Source: JAENVU01 sp963765075
Lineage (GTDB): Bacteria > Actinomycetota > Acidimicrobiia > IMCC26256 > JAENVU01
Direction of reading: 5' to 3'
Assembly (NCBI GenBank): GCA_963765075.1
Contig: CAVXVA010000004.1
Location: forward strand, 62,001 to 126,000
Length of the DNA stretch: 64,000 nt
Shown here: one piece after another, positions 36,361-45,110 of the stretch
How positions within the stretch are numbered: position 1 is the first letter of the stretch
Layout: the number at the start of each line of letters is the position of its first letter
Notes under the pieces: model-generated
Databases searched by the model: none
What the model was told of the DNA's origin: nothing
Seen by the model: only the letters and a program-made list of their open reading frames with translations
Translations under genes and position numbers: made by a program

Positions 36361-36822
36361 TTACACGGCGCGGTCAGGCCCGGGGTCGTCGGGAAGGTCT
36401 TCGACCGGACGGCCAATCGCACCGATGAACACGAGGTAGTCGAGTTGGCACCTCACGACGCCTTCGACTTGTTCGGGCAAATAGGCCTCGCCCGTCGCAC
36501 CGCACCGCTCGACGATGTAGTCGACCGTCGCCTCGGGGCTGAGCAAAGCGGGCACGGAGTCGTCGGGCCGCTCCTTCGTATGGGAGACGCCCCGTTGCTC
36601 GAAGAACTCGGCCTGGAATCCGAGGATCCGGGCCACGTCGGCCTCGGTCAGCGTGGCCGCGACGAGCTCGTCGAGATGTTCGACCACCCATGCCTGGGCG
36701 TCGTCGGGATCAAAGACAGCGTCCGGTGGATCCTCGCTCAGCCGCGCGGCTTCCCGAAACACCAGACCGGCAGCGATCGCCAGCACCAGGCCTACGACGA
36801 TGAACCCAACGACCAACACCAT
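36361..36822 (-). CDS. Membrane-anchored small protein, unknown function
   Basis: The 153-residue protein starts with one hydrophobic helix (VLVVGFIVVGLVLAIAAGLV) and continues as an acidic soluble domain with two cysteines (VERCGATGE and VVRCQLDYL). No family recognised. ATG 36822 lies 13 bases after the acyl-CoA dehydrogenase stop, so it is the second gene of that operon. A longer ORF in this frame upstream is a shadow of the dehydrogenase. Confidence 0.6.
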   Translation of the reverse strand: MVLVVGFIVVGLVLAIAAGLVFREAARLSEDPPDAVFDPDDAQAWVVEHLDELVAATLTEADVARILGFQAEFFEQRGVSHTKERPDDSVPALLSPEATVDYIVERCGATGEAYLPEQVEGVVRCQLDYLVFIGAIGRPVEDLPDDPGPDRAV

Positions 36823-36835
36823 CGGGTGCGCGTTC

Positions 36836-37954
36836 TTAGATTCCGATGCGCTGGGCGAGTAACTCGCGGTGGTAGGTCGCGTCACCGAGGAGGATCTCCG
36901 ACGACTTCGCCCGCTTGAAGTACAGGTGCGCGTCGTGCTCCCACGTGAACCCGATGCCACCGTGGATCTGGATGTTCTCGGCGGCCGAGTGGAAGTACGC
37001 GTCCGAGCAGTACGCCTTCGCCAGCGATGCGACGACCGGCAGCTCGTCGTTATCCTCGGCCGCGGCCCAGGCTGCGTAGTACGCCGCCGATTTCGCCGAC
37101 TCGGTCTCGAGGAGCATGTCGGCACACTTGTGCTTGATCGCCTGGAACGAGCCGATCGGGCGTCCGAACTGCACACGGTCCTTGGCGTACTGCACCGACT
37201 CGTCGAGCACGTACTGCGCACCCCCGACCATCTCGTTGCACAGGCCGACCGCGGCCTGATCGAGGGTCTTGGACAGCGCGTCCCAACCGGCACCTGCGGT
37301 CCCCAGGAGTTCGGCCTCCACGCCGTCGAACTCGAGCTTGGCCTGCTTGCGGGTCTGGTCCATCGTGGCGAGCGGCGTGCGGGTGAGGCCCGCGGCGTCA
37401 CCAGCCACGGTGTAGAAGCTGATGCCGTCCGTGCCACTCGTGCCCTTGGCGCGAGCAACGACCACGATGAGGTCGGCGGTGTGACCGTCGATCACGAACA
37501 TCTTCGTGCCGGTGAGCTTGGTGCCGTCGGCCTCGAGCGTGATGCCCGACGCGTCCCACTTGCCGTTCGGCTCGGTGAAGGCGAGCGTCGCGATGGTCTC
37601 ACCGCTGGCGATGCCCGGCAGGAGCGCAGCCCGCTGGTCCTCGGTCCCGGCGTTGAGGATCGCGTTCGCGGCGAGCACCACCGTCGAGAAGTACGGCGCG
37701 CACAGGAGCGCTCGGCCCATCTCTTCGAGGACGATCCCGAGCTCGACCCAGGTGAATCCCTGGCCGCCGTAGGCCTCGGGGATGTGCAGGCTCTGCAGGC
37801 CCAGCTCGTTCGCCATCTGCGACCAGACCGCCGGGTCGTAGCCCTCGGTGGTTTCCATCAGGCGTCGCACTTCGGCCTCGGGACTCTTCGCCTCGAGAAA
37901 CTTCCGGACGGCGTCTCGCAGTTGATCCTGCTCTTCGGAAAAGGCGAAGTTCAC
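36836..37954 (-). CDS. Acyl-CoA dehydrogenase family protein
   Basis: The 372-residue flavoprotein has the three-domain ACAD layout: the helical N-terminal domain (MNFAFSEEQDQLRDAVRKFL), the middle beta domain with LAFTEPNGKWDASG, and the C-terminal helices with DRVQFGRPIGSFQAIKHKCADM and IQIHGGIGFTWEHDAHLYFK. The last motif is typical of actinobacterial FadE-type subunits for sterol or branched acyl-CoA, which often work as heteromers. The catalytic Glu position was not assigned with confidence, so it may be a partner subunit. GTG 37954 follows AGGAAGGA. Confidence 0.88.
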   Translation of the reverse strand: MNFAFSEEQDQLRDAVRKFLEAKSPEAEVRRLMETTEGYDPAVWSQMANELGLQSLHIPEAYGGQGFTWVELGIVLEEMGRALLCAPYFSTVVLAANAILNAGTEDQRAALLPGIASGETIATLAFTEPNGKWDASGITLEADGTKLTGTKMFVIDGHTADLIVVVARAKGTSGTDGISFYTVAGDAAGLTRTPLATMDQTRKQAKLEFDGVEAELLGTAGAGWDALSKTLDQAAVGLCNEMVGGAQYVLDESVQYAKDRVQFGRPIGSFQAIKHKCADMLLETESAKSAAYYAAWAAAEDNDELPVVASLAKAYCSDAYFHSAAENIQIHGGIGFTWEHDAHLYFKRAKSSEILLGDATYHRELLAQRIGI

Positions 37955-38196
37955 GGGGGTCCTTCCTCAACGGGTCTCGCGAGCGGTGTCGCGGAGTTCC
38001 ATACGGCGATGGGACGGTAGTTGACGATCCGCCCAAGTCGCCAACGGCCGGCTCGATGGGTATCGAGCCCGGCACCGAGTCCCCGGTCATGGGTGGGGGC
38101 ATCGACCTCTGCTCGGACTGAGTGTGACCGAGAGCACATCGACGTCGGGCATTGGTCCGTTCAGGGCACCCGCGGCATCTGCCCGACCGTCGGCGG

Positions 38197-38202
38197 TAGC
38201 GT
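38197..38202 (+). promoter_or_regulatory. -10 box TAGCGT of the metallo-hydrolase gene (leaderless)
   Basis: TAGCGT, then 8 bases, then ATG 38211. The same hexamer and spacing precede the ATT-starting gene at 59265, which makes this a useful internal control. Confidence 0.6.
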
Positions 38203-38210
38203 CGGTTCCG

Positions 38211-38819
38211 ATGATCCGTCCGCATTACGCCGCCACCGACGTTGAGATCCACAAGTACGTCGTCGGCCCGTTCGAGAACAACGTCTTCGTGATCCGAGAC
38301 CTCGGAAGTGGCGAGGCGCTGATCATCGACGCGGCCAACGAACACGACCTCCTCCTCGAGGTGAGCCGGGCGACCGGCGTGCGGCGGGTCCTCACGACCC
38401 ACGGACACTGGGATCACATCCAGGCCGTCACCGCGCTACGCGACGCGGGGATCGAGGTCGGTATCGCCGAGGCCGACGCCGCCATGCTCCCCAGCTACGA
38501 CTTCACCATTTCGGACGAGGAGGTACTTCGAGTCGGCGAGCTGGCACTGCGCGCGATCCACACTCCTGGCCATACGCGCGGTTCGACCTGCTTCGAACTC
38601 CTCGGCCATCCGATCGTGTTCAGCGGCGACACCCTGTTCCCCGGCGGCGCCGGCAATACTGCGACCGAGGGTGCAAGCTTCGATCAGATCATCGAATCGA
38701 TCGACCGGCGGCTCTTCACGCTGCCGCCCGAAACGCTCGTGTTTCCCGGCCACGGTCTCGACACGACCATCGGGACCGAACGACCTCAGCTCGACGAATG
38801 GGTCGAACGGGGCTGGTGA
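38211..38819 (+). CDS. Metallo-beta-lactamase-fold hydrolase (glyoxalase II-like)
   Basis: The 202-residue protein has the MBL motif THGHWDHIQAV (HxHxDH), then IHTPGHTRGSTCF, FSGDTLFPGGAGNT and the final FPGHGLDT. All metal ligands are present, so it is probably an active thiolesterase or related hydrolase such as hydroxyacylglutathione-hydrolase-like enzymes. ATG 38211 is preferred to the upstream GTG at 38124 because TAGCGT lies 8 bases before it and the extra 29 residues look non-coding. The ergothioneine operon follows; a link is possible but not shown. Confidence 0.85.
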   Translation: MIRPHYAATDVEIHKYVVGPFENNVFVIRDLGSGEALIIDAANEHDLLLEVSRATGVRRVLTTHGHWDHIQAVTALRDAGIEVGIAEADAAMLPSYDFTISDEEVLRVGELALRAIHTPGHTRGSTCFELLGHPIVFSGDTLFPGGAGNTATEGASFDQIIESIDRRLFTLPPETLVFPGHGLDTTIGTERPQLDEWVERGW

Positions 38820-38950
38820 ACCCAATCCGAGGTGTGTAACGGACCACTCTTCCCGGGTACCAACACCGTACCCGGGGTCGGGCACGGAATGGCTGGCCTC
38901 GGAAACGTGTTCGAACCCGCCGAAGACCTCGGCATCCATAAGGGACCTTC

Positions 38951-40186
38951 ATGCCTCGAGCCCACGCCACGCTGACGATTGCGGATGCCGCCGCCGTCAT
39001 CGCGGCCGCGGGCTTCGCGCCCGAACCGCCCGCCGTCGGGTTCGAACTCGAGTGGTTCGTGACATGGCACGGCCTGCCCGTCGTCGATGTCGAACTGCTC
39101 CGCCGCACGATTACGCGCCGCGGTCCACTGCCCCACGCCAGCCGCCTCACCTTCGAACCGGGCGGCCAGGTCGAAGTCAGTGCGCCGCCGTCGGCCTCCG
39201 GGCCCGAGGCGATCCGCCGGGCCGCCGAGGACTCCACCGAGGTCATCACCCGCCTCGCACGCGCCGGCATGGAGTGCCTCGCCGTTGGCATGAATCCCGT
39301 CGGCCGCCGCCACCGAACACTCGACGATCCACGCTACCGGTCGATGGCGAACTACTTCGCGGCGTCCGGCTGCGCAGGTGAGTCGATGATGTGCAACACG
39401 GCTTCGTTGCAGATCAACGTGGGGTTCGCCAAGGACGTCGATCGCCAATGGGCCTTCGCGCACGACGCGCTGCCGATCCTCAGCGCGATCTTTGCCAACT
39501 CATCGATGGTCGATGGTCGTCCGAGCGGCTGGCAGTCATCCCGGCTGGCCGTTTGGAGTGCGCTCGATCCACCGAGGACCGCCGCGATCCCGGCCGACCG
39601 CCCCGCGGCAACCGCCTGGGTCGACTACGCGCTCGACGCGCCGGTCATGTTCTTCCAGGCGGGAACCGACTGCATCGTCCCCGCATCGCCACTGACGCTG
39701 CGTCAATGGATTACCGACGGTCATCCCGTCGGCCACCCCGACACCGACGATGTGGCGTACCACCTCACCACGCTCTTCCCCCCGATCCGGCCCCGCGGCT
39801 GGTTGGAACTGCGAATGCTGGACGCGCTTCCCCACCCCTGGTGGGAGGTCGCGGCAGCTATCACGGTCAGCCTGCTCACCGACGACGATCTCGCCACCCA
39901 GGTCGCACCGATTGTCCGGGGCGGACGCGCGCTTGCACTCAACGCCGCGTGGTGGGGAGTGCACGATCCCGCCATCGGAGGGACCGCGATCCAACTCCTC
40001 GACCTCGTCGTCCCCGAGTTGGGCCGCCTCGGATATTCGGACGTGCTCGTGCACGACGCGCAGCGGTTCGTCGAGCAGTACACGCGCCGCGGACGCGCGC
40101 TCGCCGACGACAGCCTCGACCGCTGGGTGGCAGGCACGTCGGTGCTTCCCGAACCCGAACGCGTCGCCACCTCTCCCAGCCGATGA
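38951..40186 (+). CDS. egtA: Glutamate-cysteine ligase of ergothioneine synthesis
   Basis: The 411-residue GCS2-type ATP-dependent ligase makes gamma-glutamylcysteine, the sulfur donor for EgtB. Recognisable features are PPAVGFELEWFV near residue 26, SRLTFEPGGQVEVSAPPSA, MEMN-like LAVGMNPVGR, and SGCAGESMMCNTASLQINV with active-site loop residues. Near the end RPRGWLELRMLDALP is typical of EgtA/GCS2. ATG 38951 follows AAGGGA. The stop overlaps the egtB ATG (ATGA), starting a tightly coupled egtABCD operon. Confidence 0.92.
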   Translation: MPRAHATLTIADAAAVIAAAGFAPEPPAVGFELEWFVTWHGLPVVDVELLRRTITRRGPLPHASRLTFEPGGQVEVSAPPSASGPEAIRRAAEDSTEVITRLARAGMECLAVGMNPVGRRHRTLDDPRYRSMANYFAASGCAGESMMCNTASLQINVGFAKDVDRQWAFAHDALPILSAIFANSSMVDGRPSGWQSSRLAVWSALDPPRTAAIPADRPAATAWVDYALDAPVMFFQAGTDCIVPASPLTLRQWITDGHPVGHPDTDDVAYHLTTLFPPIRPRGWLELRMLDALPHPWWEVAAAITVSLLTDDDLATQVAPIVRGGRALALNAAWWGVHDPAIGGTAIQLLDLVVPELGRLGYSDVLVHDAQRFVEQYTRRGRALADDSLDRWVAGTSVLPEPERVATSPSR

Positions 40187-41487
40187 AGGCGTCAACGGCT
40201 CGCACCCTCGACTCGACGCGCGCGCGGACGCTCGCGCTCGTCGCGAGCCTGACCGACGAGCAACTCACCGCCCAGCACTCTCCGCTGATGTCGCCAATCG
40301 TCTGGGACGTTGCCCACATTGCCCACTTCGAAGAGCTGTGGCTGCTCCGCGAGGCGGCGGGCGCGGCACCGACCGACCCCCGCTTCGACGACGTGTACGA
40401 CGCTTTCCGACACGCGCGCGCCGAGCGGCCCGATCTCGACCTCCTCGATCCCGCCCAGGCCGCGGCCTTCGCCGCGACGGTGCGCGCTCGCGTCACCGCG
40501 ACGCCCCTGCTCCCGGCTTCGGGACCGCGCACCGGACCGCTCCTCGCCGACGACTTCGTGTATTCGATGGTCGTCCGCCACGAGCACCAACACGTCGAGA
40601 CGATCCTCGCGACCATCCAGCTGATGACCCACGGGCACCCGGCCGCGGCCGGTACCGGTCCGGGCACGTCTGCCAACACCACCGACCTCGACACAGAGAT
40701 CCTGATCCCTGCGGGCCCCTTCGTGATGGGCACCGACACCGACGGGGCGGCCTACGACAACGAGCGCCCGGCCCACGCGGTCGACCTCCCGGCGTTCCAT
40801 ATCGATCGAACGCCGACGACGAACCACGACTTTCTCCGCTTTGTCGACGCCGGCGGCTACGACGACCCATCCCACTGGACCCGCGCGGGTTGGGAATGGC
40901 GTCAGCAGGCGAACCTGGTCCATCCCGAGTTCTGGCAGCCCACCACCGATGGCTGGCTGCGCCGCCGATTCGGCCACACCGAGCCCGTCCCGCCGAACGA
41001 ACCCGTCCAGCACGTCAGCTGGTACGAGGCCGACGCGTACGCCCGCTGGGCCGGGAAACGCTTGCCGTCCGAGGCCGAGTGGGAGAAGGCCGCGAGCTGG
41101 GATCCGGGCCGAGGAATCGGCGAGCAGCGCCGATGGCCGTGGGGCAACGACATCACCGAGCCCCCACCCGCCGCACTCTGGGGAGCAACGGCCAGATGGG
41201 GGCCGGATGCGGTCGGTGCCCATCCCGATGGAGCCTCGGCGAGCGGAGTGCTCGACCTGATCGGTGGGGTCTGGGAATGGACGAACTCCGATTTCGGGCC
41301 CTACCCCGGCTTTTGCAGCTTCCCGTATCCCGAGTACTCCGAGGTGTTCTTCGGCTCCGAGTACAAGGTGCTCCGTGGCGGATCCTGGGCCACGAGCGCG
41401 CACGCGATCAGCACCACCTTCCGGAACTGGGACTACCCGATTCGCCGACAGATCTTCAGTGGCGTGCGCTGCGCGCGGGACGCGTAG
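40183..41487 (+). CDS. egtB: Hercynine oxygenase / gamma-glutamyl-hercynylcysteine S-oxide synthase
   Basis: The 434-residue non-heme iron enzyme joins gamma-glutamylcysteine to hercynine with O2. The DinB-like N-terminal domain supplies iron ligands: VAHIAHFEELWL and VVRHEHQHVET (HxxxHxE pattern). The C-terminal FGE-sulfatase domain has ILIPAGPFVMGTDTDG, NEPVQHVSWYEADAYARWAG, KRLPSEAEWEKAA and the closing KVLRGGSWAT...FSGVRCARD. Gene order and ATGA overlap with egtA confirm the pathway. The next gene, egtC, starts 8 bases after the stop. Confidence 0.95.
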   Translation: MKASTARTLDSTRARTLALVASLTDEQLTAQHSPLMSPIVWDVAHIAHFEELWLLREAAGAAPTDPRFDDVYDAFRHARAERPDLDLLDPAQAAAFAATVRARVTATPLLPASGPRTGPLLADDFVYSMVVRHEHQHVETILATIQLMTHGHPAAAGTGPGTSANTTDLDTEILIPAGPFVMGTDTDGAAYDNERPAHAVDLPAFHIDRTPTTNHDFLRFVDAGGYDDPSHWTRAGWEWRQQANLVHPEFWQPTTDGWLRRRFGHTEPVPPNEPVQHVSWYEADAYARWAGKRLPSEAEWEKAASWDPGRGIGEQRRWPWGNDITEPPPAALWGATARWGPDAVGAHPDGASASGVLDLIGGVWEWTNSDFGPYPGFCSFPYPEYSEVFFGSEYKVLRGGSWATSAHAISTTFRNWDYPIRRQIFSGVRCARDA

Positions 41488-41494
41488 GTCGCGA

Positions 41495-42232
41495 ATGTGT
41501 CGCCACCTCGGATATCTCGGTTCACCGCGCTCGTTGGCGAGCCTGATCGACGCGCCACACGGGTTACGCGCGCAGGGCGAGGGTCCGCGCGAGATGGTCG
41601 TCGCCGACTCCAACCCTGATGGTTGGGGGATCGCCTGGTGGACCAGCCCCCGACTCGCCCCGTTGCACTACCGCAGCATCGAACCGATCTGGACCGAGAC
41701 CGAGTTCCACCACGGTGACGACTGCTCCACCGCGATCCTGGCCGCCGCCCGCAAGGCCTCGCCCGGAACCACTTTGCGCGTGGTCAACAACGCTCCGTTC
41801 GTGGCCCGAACTCGACTGGGCACAGTGGCATTCTCCCTGAACGGCCACGCGTTCCACGGTGGCGCCGAAGCCCGCCTCCGCTCTGAGGTTTCCCCGTCCA
41901 TCGAGCTCGCGGGCGACACCGACTCGGAGGTGGTGTTCGCGATCCTGCGCGGCCGGATCGACGCGGGTGACCCGCTCGGGACGGCGCTCGCGACTGTGCA
42001 CGCCATCGTGAATCCGGCCCCCGACGCGTACGTGAATCTCATGGCGATGACGGCCTCGGACCTCGCCGCGACCACCTGGCGACACACGCTCTATCTGCAC
42101 CGCGCTCCCACCGGTTCGACCCTCGCGTCCGAAGCGCTCGACGAGGACCCGCGTTGGGAGCGGATCCCCGATGCCCACCTCGTCACCGTCGACCATCGGG
42201 GCGCGTGCCTCACTCCCCTGGAAGGACCCTGA
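41495..42232 (+). CDS. egtC: Gamma-glutamyl-hercynylcysteine S-oxide hydrolase (class II amidotransferase)
   Basis: The 245-residue Ntn-hydrolase begins MCRHLGYLG, so Cys2 becomes the N-terminal nucleophile after Met removal; this fixes the start at 41495. ADSNPDGWGIAWW and VVNNAPFVARTRLGTVAFSLNGHAF match class II glutamine amidotransferases. It removes the gamma-glutamyl group from the EgtB product. A longer frame upstream is a shadow of egtB. The stop and the egtD start share a base (TGATG). Confidence 0.93.
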   Translation: MCRHLGYLGSPRSLASLIDAPHGLRAQGEGPREMVVADSNPDGWGIAWWTSPRLAPLHYRSIEPIWTETEFHHGDDCSTAILAAARKASPGTTLRVVNNAPFVARTRLGTVAFSLNGHAFHGGAEARLRSEVSPSIELAGDTDSEVVFAILRGRIDAGDPLGTALATVHAIVNPAPDAYVNLMAMTASDLAATTWRHTLYLHRAPTGSTLASEALDEDPRWERIPDAHLVTVDHRGACLTPLEGP

Positions 42233-43209
42233 TGACGACCGGTGCAGTACGCGTCGACCACCACCTCGGCGCCGATCATTTCGAGCACGCGTTGCGCGTC
42301 GATGCTCTCGCCGGACTCACCTCGACCCCGAAGGTCCTGCCTCCCAAGTGGTTCTACGACGACCGCGGCTCCGCGCTGTTCGATCAGATCACCCGCCTGC
42401 CCGAGTACTACCCGACCCGGACCGAACGATCGATCCTCCTCGACCACGCCGCAGACATCGTGGCGATCAGCGGTGCCGACACGCTCGTCGAGCTGGGATC
42501 CGGTACCTCCGAGAAGACCCGGATCCTCCTCGACGCGTTTCACCGGGCCGACGTACTCCGGACCTTCGTACCGTTCGACGTGTCGGATGCGACCCTGCGG
42601 GAGGCGGCCCACTCGGTCGCGACCGAATACCCGGGCGTCTCGATTCATGCAGTCGTCGGCGACTTCGAGCGCCACCTTGATTGCATCCCCGCGGCCGGTA
42701 TACGCACGGTCGCGTTTCTCGGTGGCACCATCGGCAACTTCGAGCCGGTGGCTCGCGCCGGCTTCTTGACGAACCTGGCCGGCGCGCTGCGCTCGGGTGA
42801 GTCGCTGCTCCTCGGCACCGATCTCGTCAAGGCACCGGACCGACTCGTCGCGGCGTACGACGATGCCGCCGGGGTCACCGCCGCCTTCAACAAGAACGTC
42901 CTGGCCGTGCTGAACCGGGAGTTGGAAGCAACCTTCGACCCCGACGACTTCGACCACGTCGCCCATTGGAACGCCAGCGACGAGTGGATCGAGATGCGAC
43001 TCCGCGCTCGCCGCGACCTCGCCGTGAAGGTGCCCGCCCTGGACCTCGTCGCGACCTTCGCCGCCGGGGAGGAGATGCGCACCGAGATCAGCGCCAAGTT
43101 CCGGCCTGCGCGGGTCGCCGAAGAACTCGAGGCCGCGGGTTTCGACCTCGAGCAGTGGTGGACCGATCCGGCCCAGGACTTCGCGCTCTCCCTGGCTCGC
43201 CGCCGCTGA
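42232..43209 (+). CDS. egtD: L-histidine N(alpha)-methyltransferase
   Basis: The 325-residue enzyme trimethylates histidine to hercynine with SAM. Characteristic sequences are TPKVLPPKWFYDDRGSALFD, PEYYPTRTERSILLDH, LVELGSGTSEKTRILLDA (SAM binding), FLGGTIGNFEPVA, LGTDLVKAPDRLVAAYDD and YTRF-replacing C-terminal AEELEAAGFDLEQWWTDP. ATG 42232 overlaps the egtC stop. The operon ends here: no egtE (C-S lyase) gene follows. A SUF cysteine desulfurase lies 1.9 kb downstream. Confidence 0.94.
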   Translation: MTTGAVRVDHHLGADHFEHALRVDALAGLTSTPKVLPPKWFYDDRGSALFDQITRLPEYYPTRTERSILLDHAADIVAISGADTLVELGSGTSEKTRILLDAFHRADVLRTFVPFDVSDATLREAAHSVATEYPGVSIHAVVGDFERHLDCIPAAGIRTVAFLGGTIGNFEPVARAGFLTNLAGALRSGESLLLGTDLVKAPDRLVAAYDDAAGVTAAFNKNVLAVLNRELEATFDPDDFDHVAHWNASDEWIEMRLRARRDLAVKVPALDLVATFAAGEEMRTEISAKFRPARVAEELEAAGFDLEQWWTDPAQDFALSLARRR

Positions 43210-43236
43210 CCGTCCGCGGGTCGACCTCGCGGCCGG

Positions 43237-43242
43237 TACCCT
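43237..43242 (+). promoter_or_regulatory. -10 box TACCCT of the metzincin gene
   Basis: TACCCT, 6 bases, GTG 43249. Confidence 0.5.
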
Positions 43243-43248
43243 TCTGCC

Positions 43249-44253
43249 GTGGCGAGGCATGGGAATCAGTGGTCGAGACGCGCCGTCGCGGCGGCCGGCC
43301 TGGTCCTCGCGCTCGGCGCGTGTGGCAGTTCCGGACCGTCCGCCACGTCTTCGGCGCCTTCTCAGCCGCGATCGGTAGCCGCGAACCGTGCTGCGCCAGT
43401 GGCCGACGGCACCGAAGTGCTCGGCCGCCAACTCACTCGTCGTGGCCCGATCGCAGTCAGCCCCGACGAATACGACGCCTTCCTCGAAATGGTGGTGACC
43501 CCGGCGGTGCCAGGTGCGCGGCGCACCACCGTGTTGTCGCGCTGGGTGCGGGATCCGACGGTCCAGGTGGTGGGGACCCCGACCGAAGAGGATCTGCGCC
43601 GGTTGGCCGAAGCCGTCTCGCAGTGGGAACTCATCACCGGGCTGCGCATCACCATCACCGGCGCGAATGCAGACATCATCATGCGATTCGTCCCGCACGC
43701 CTCCTTCGCCCGCGAACTCGACGTCACCACCGTCGATGCCACCGCGGTCGGGCTCACCCGCGTGGCCTTTGCCCCCGATCGCCGCGGCACGATCGACTCC
43801 GCGCTCGTGGTCGTTGCGAGCGACGACATCCAGGTCGGACGGAATCGGACCATCGCCCACGAACTCGGTCACGCGCTCGGACTCCAACACTCGACCTGCG
43901 ATTCAAGTCTGATGGACGGCTCGTCCGCCGACGGTCGGTCGGTCCGATGGAGCCCATCTGCCCTCGATGCTCGCGTGGCATCGATCCTGTACGACCCTCG
44001 ACTCACTCCGGGACTCGATCGCGAGGCGATCGACACCCGCTTGGCACCGACGGCGACGACCGGCGCGACGTGCGTTCCGGTCGACGTCGAACTCGTCAAG
44101 GCATCCACGAGCGGCCGCTACTACTTCTGTGCGCGGGGCCCTCAGACCTACCGGCCCTGCACCGCCACCCTCACGGCCGAACCGACCATGCCGATCACGA
44201 ATCCCGATGTCTGGACCGACGGCGCCAGCCTCATGCGGACCCCGCCGGGCTGA
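43249..44253 (+). CDS. Metzincin-type zinc metalloprotease lipoprotein
   Basis: The 334-residue protein has a lipobox LGAC at about residue 25, so it is probably anchored outside the membrane. The zinc site AHELGHALGLQHS is a complete metzincin HExxHxxGxxH motif, followed by a Met-turn-like DSSLMDGSS. The C-terminal third (after VRWSPSALDARVASILYD) is unassigned and has two cysteines. The substrate is unknown; it may process wall or surface proteins. It starts at GTG 43249, 6 bases after a TACCCT box, and has no link to the egt or suf operons beyond position. Confidence 0.8.
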   Translation: MARHGNQWSRRAVAAAGLVLALGACGSSGPSATSSAPSQPRSVAANRAAPVADGTEVLGRQLTRRGPIAVSPDEYDAFLEMVVTPAVPGARRTTVLSRWVRDPTVQVVGTPTEEDLRRLAEAVSQWELITGLRITITGANADIIMRFVPHASFARELDVTTVDATAVGLTRVAFAPDRRGTIDSALVVVASDDIQVGRNRTIAHELGHALGLQHSTCDSSLMDGSSADGRSVRWSPSALDARVASILYDPRLTPGLDREAIDTRLAPTATTGATCVPVDVELVKASTSGRYYFCARGPQTYRPCTATLTAEPTMPITNPDVWTDGASLMRTPPG

Positions 44254-44290
44254 CCCGCGAACTCGGCGCAAAATCCCGGCGCCCGAGTTT

Positions 44291-44308
44291 CCACTACGCA
44301 CATAGTGG
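44291..44308 (+). promoter_or_regulatory. Inverted repeat operator of the sufCSU operon
   Basis: CCACTA-CGCACA-TAGTGG is a perfect 6+6 inverted repeat with a 6-base spacer, 7 bases before the sufC ATG. Nearly the same element (CCACTA-CGGAGA-TAGTAA, with the shared TTTCCACTACG context) precedes the sufB operon at 52242. It is a good candidate for the site of a SufR/IscR-type iron-sulfur regulator. Confidence 0.7.
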
Positions 44309-44315
44309 TATTACC

Positions 44316-45110
44316 ATGGATACCGTGAATACGCCCGCTGCTTCGAACGATCCCGCGCTCCAGATCGAGGACCTCTCGGTCGAGGCCGACGGCCATCGGA
44401 TTCTGCGCGGGCTCACGCTCGAGGTGGGCGCCGGTGAGGTCCATGCCCTGATGGGGCCCAATGGCTCAGGAAAATCCACCCTGGCCAACACGCTCCTCGC
44501 CAACCCGGCCTACGTGGTCACCCACGGCCGAATCCGGTTTCTCGGCGAGGACATCACCGACCTCCCCACCGACGAACGGGCGGCCCGCGGCTTGTTCCTC
44601 GGGTTCCAGCACCCCGAGGCGATCTCGGGGGTGAGCGTGCTCAACTTCCTCCGTCAGGCACTGGCGGTTCGCAAGGGCATCGCCGACCTCTCGATCCTCG
44701 AGATCCGGATGGCGCTCATGGACTGGACCAAGCGCCTCGGGATGGACGACCAGTTCACCCAGCGGTACCTCAACGAGGGCTTCTCCGGTGGAGAACGCAA
44801 ACGCAACGAAATCCTGCAGATGGCGATGATGGAGCCAGAGTTCGCAGTGCTCGACGAGACCGACTCCGGCCTCGACATCGACGCGCTCCGAGTGGTGGCC
44901 GAAGGCATCAACGTTGTGCGTGAGGCACGGCCCGAGATGGGGATTTTGATGATCACCCACTATCAGCGGATCCTGGACCATCTGACTCCGGATGTCGTCC
45001 ACATCCTGCTCGACGGCCGCATCGTGCAGTCCGGCGGGCTCGAACTCGCCGCGCAGCTCGAACGGGACGGGTTCGACAGCTTTCGCGCCGCGGCCGCGGC
45101 CGGTTCATGA
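44316..45110 (+). CDS. sufC: SufC-type Fe-S assembly ATPase (plus-strand copy)
   Basis: The 264-residue ABC ATPase has Walker A GPNGSGKST, the Q-loop region FLGFQHPEAI, the signature FSGGERKR and Walker B FAVLDETDSGLDID, with the His switch ITHYQRIL. These are SufC-specific patterns (ETDSGLDIDAL). It normally powers the SufBCD scaffold. The partner genes sufB and sufD are not here but in the convergent operon, which has its own sufC at 48357. ATG 44316 follows the inverted-repeat operator. The stop overlaps the sufS ATG (ATGA). Confidence 0.9.
   Translation: MDTVNTPAASNDPALQIEDLSVEADGHRILRGLTLEVGAGEVHALMGPNGSGKSTLANTLLANPAYVVTHGRIRFLGEDITDLPTDERAARGLFLGFQHPEAISGVSVLNFLRQALAVRKGIADLSILEIRMALMDWTKRLGMDDQFTQRYLNEGFSGGERKRNEILQMAMMEPEFAVLDETDSGLDIDALRVVAEGINVVREARPEMGILMITHYQRILDHLTPDVVHILLDGRIVQSGGLELAAQLERDGFDSFRAAAAAGS

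Noticed and set aside
36205..36918. 237-codon frame starting in the non-coding gap
   Set aside because: It runs antisense through two minus-strand genes and has no recognisable protein features.
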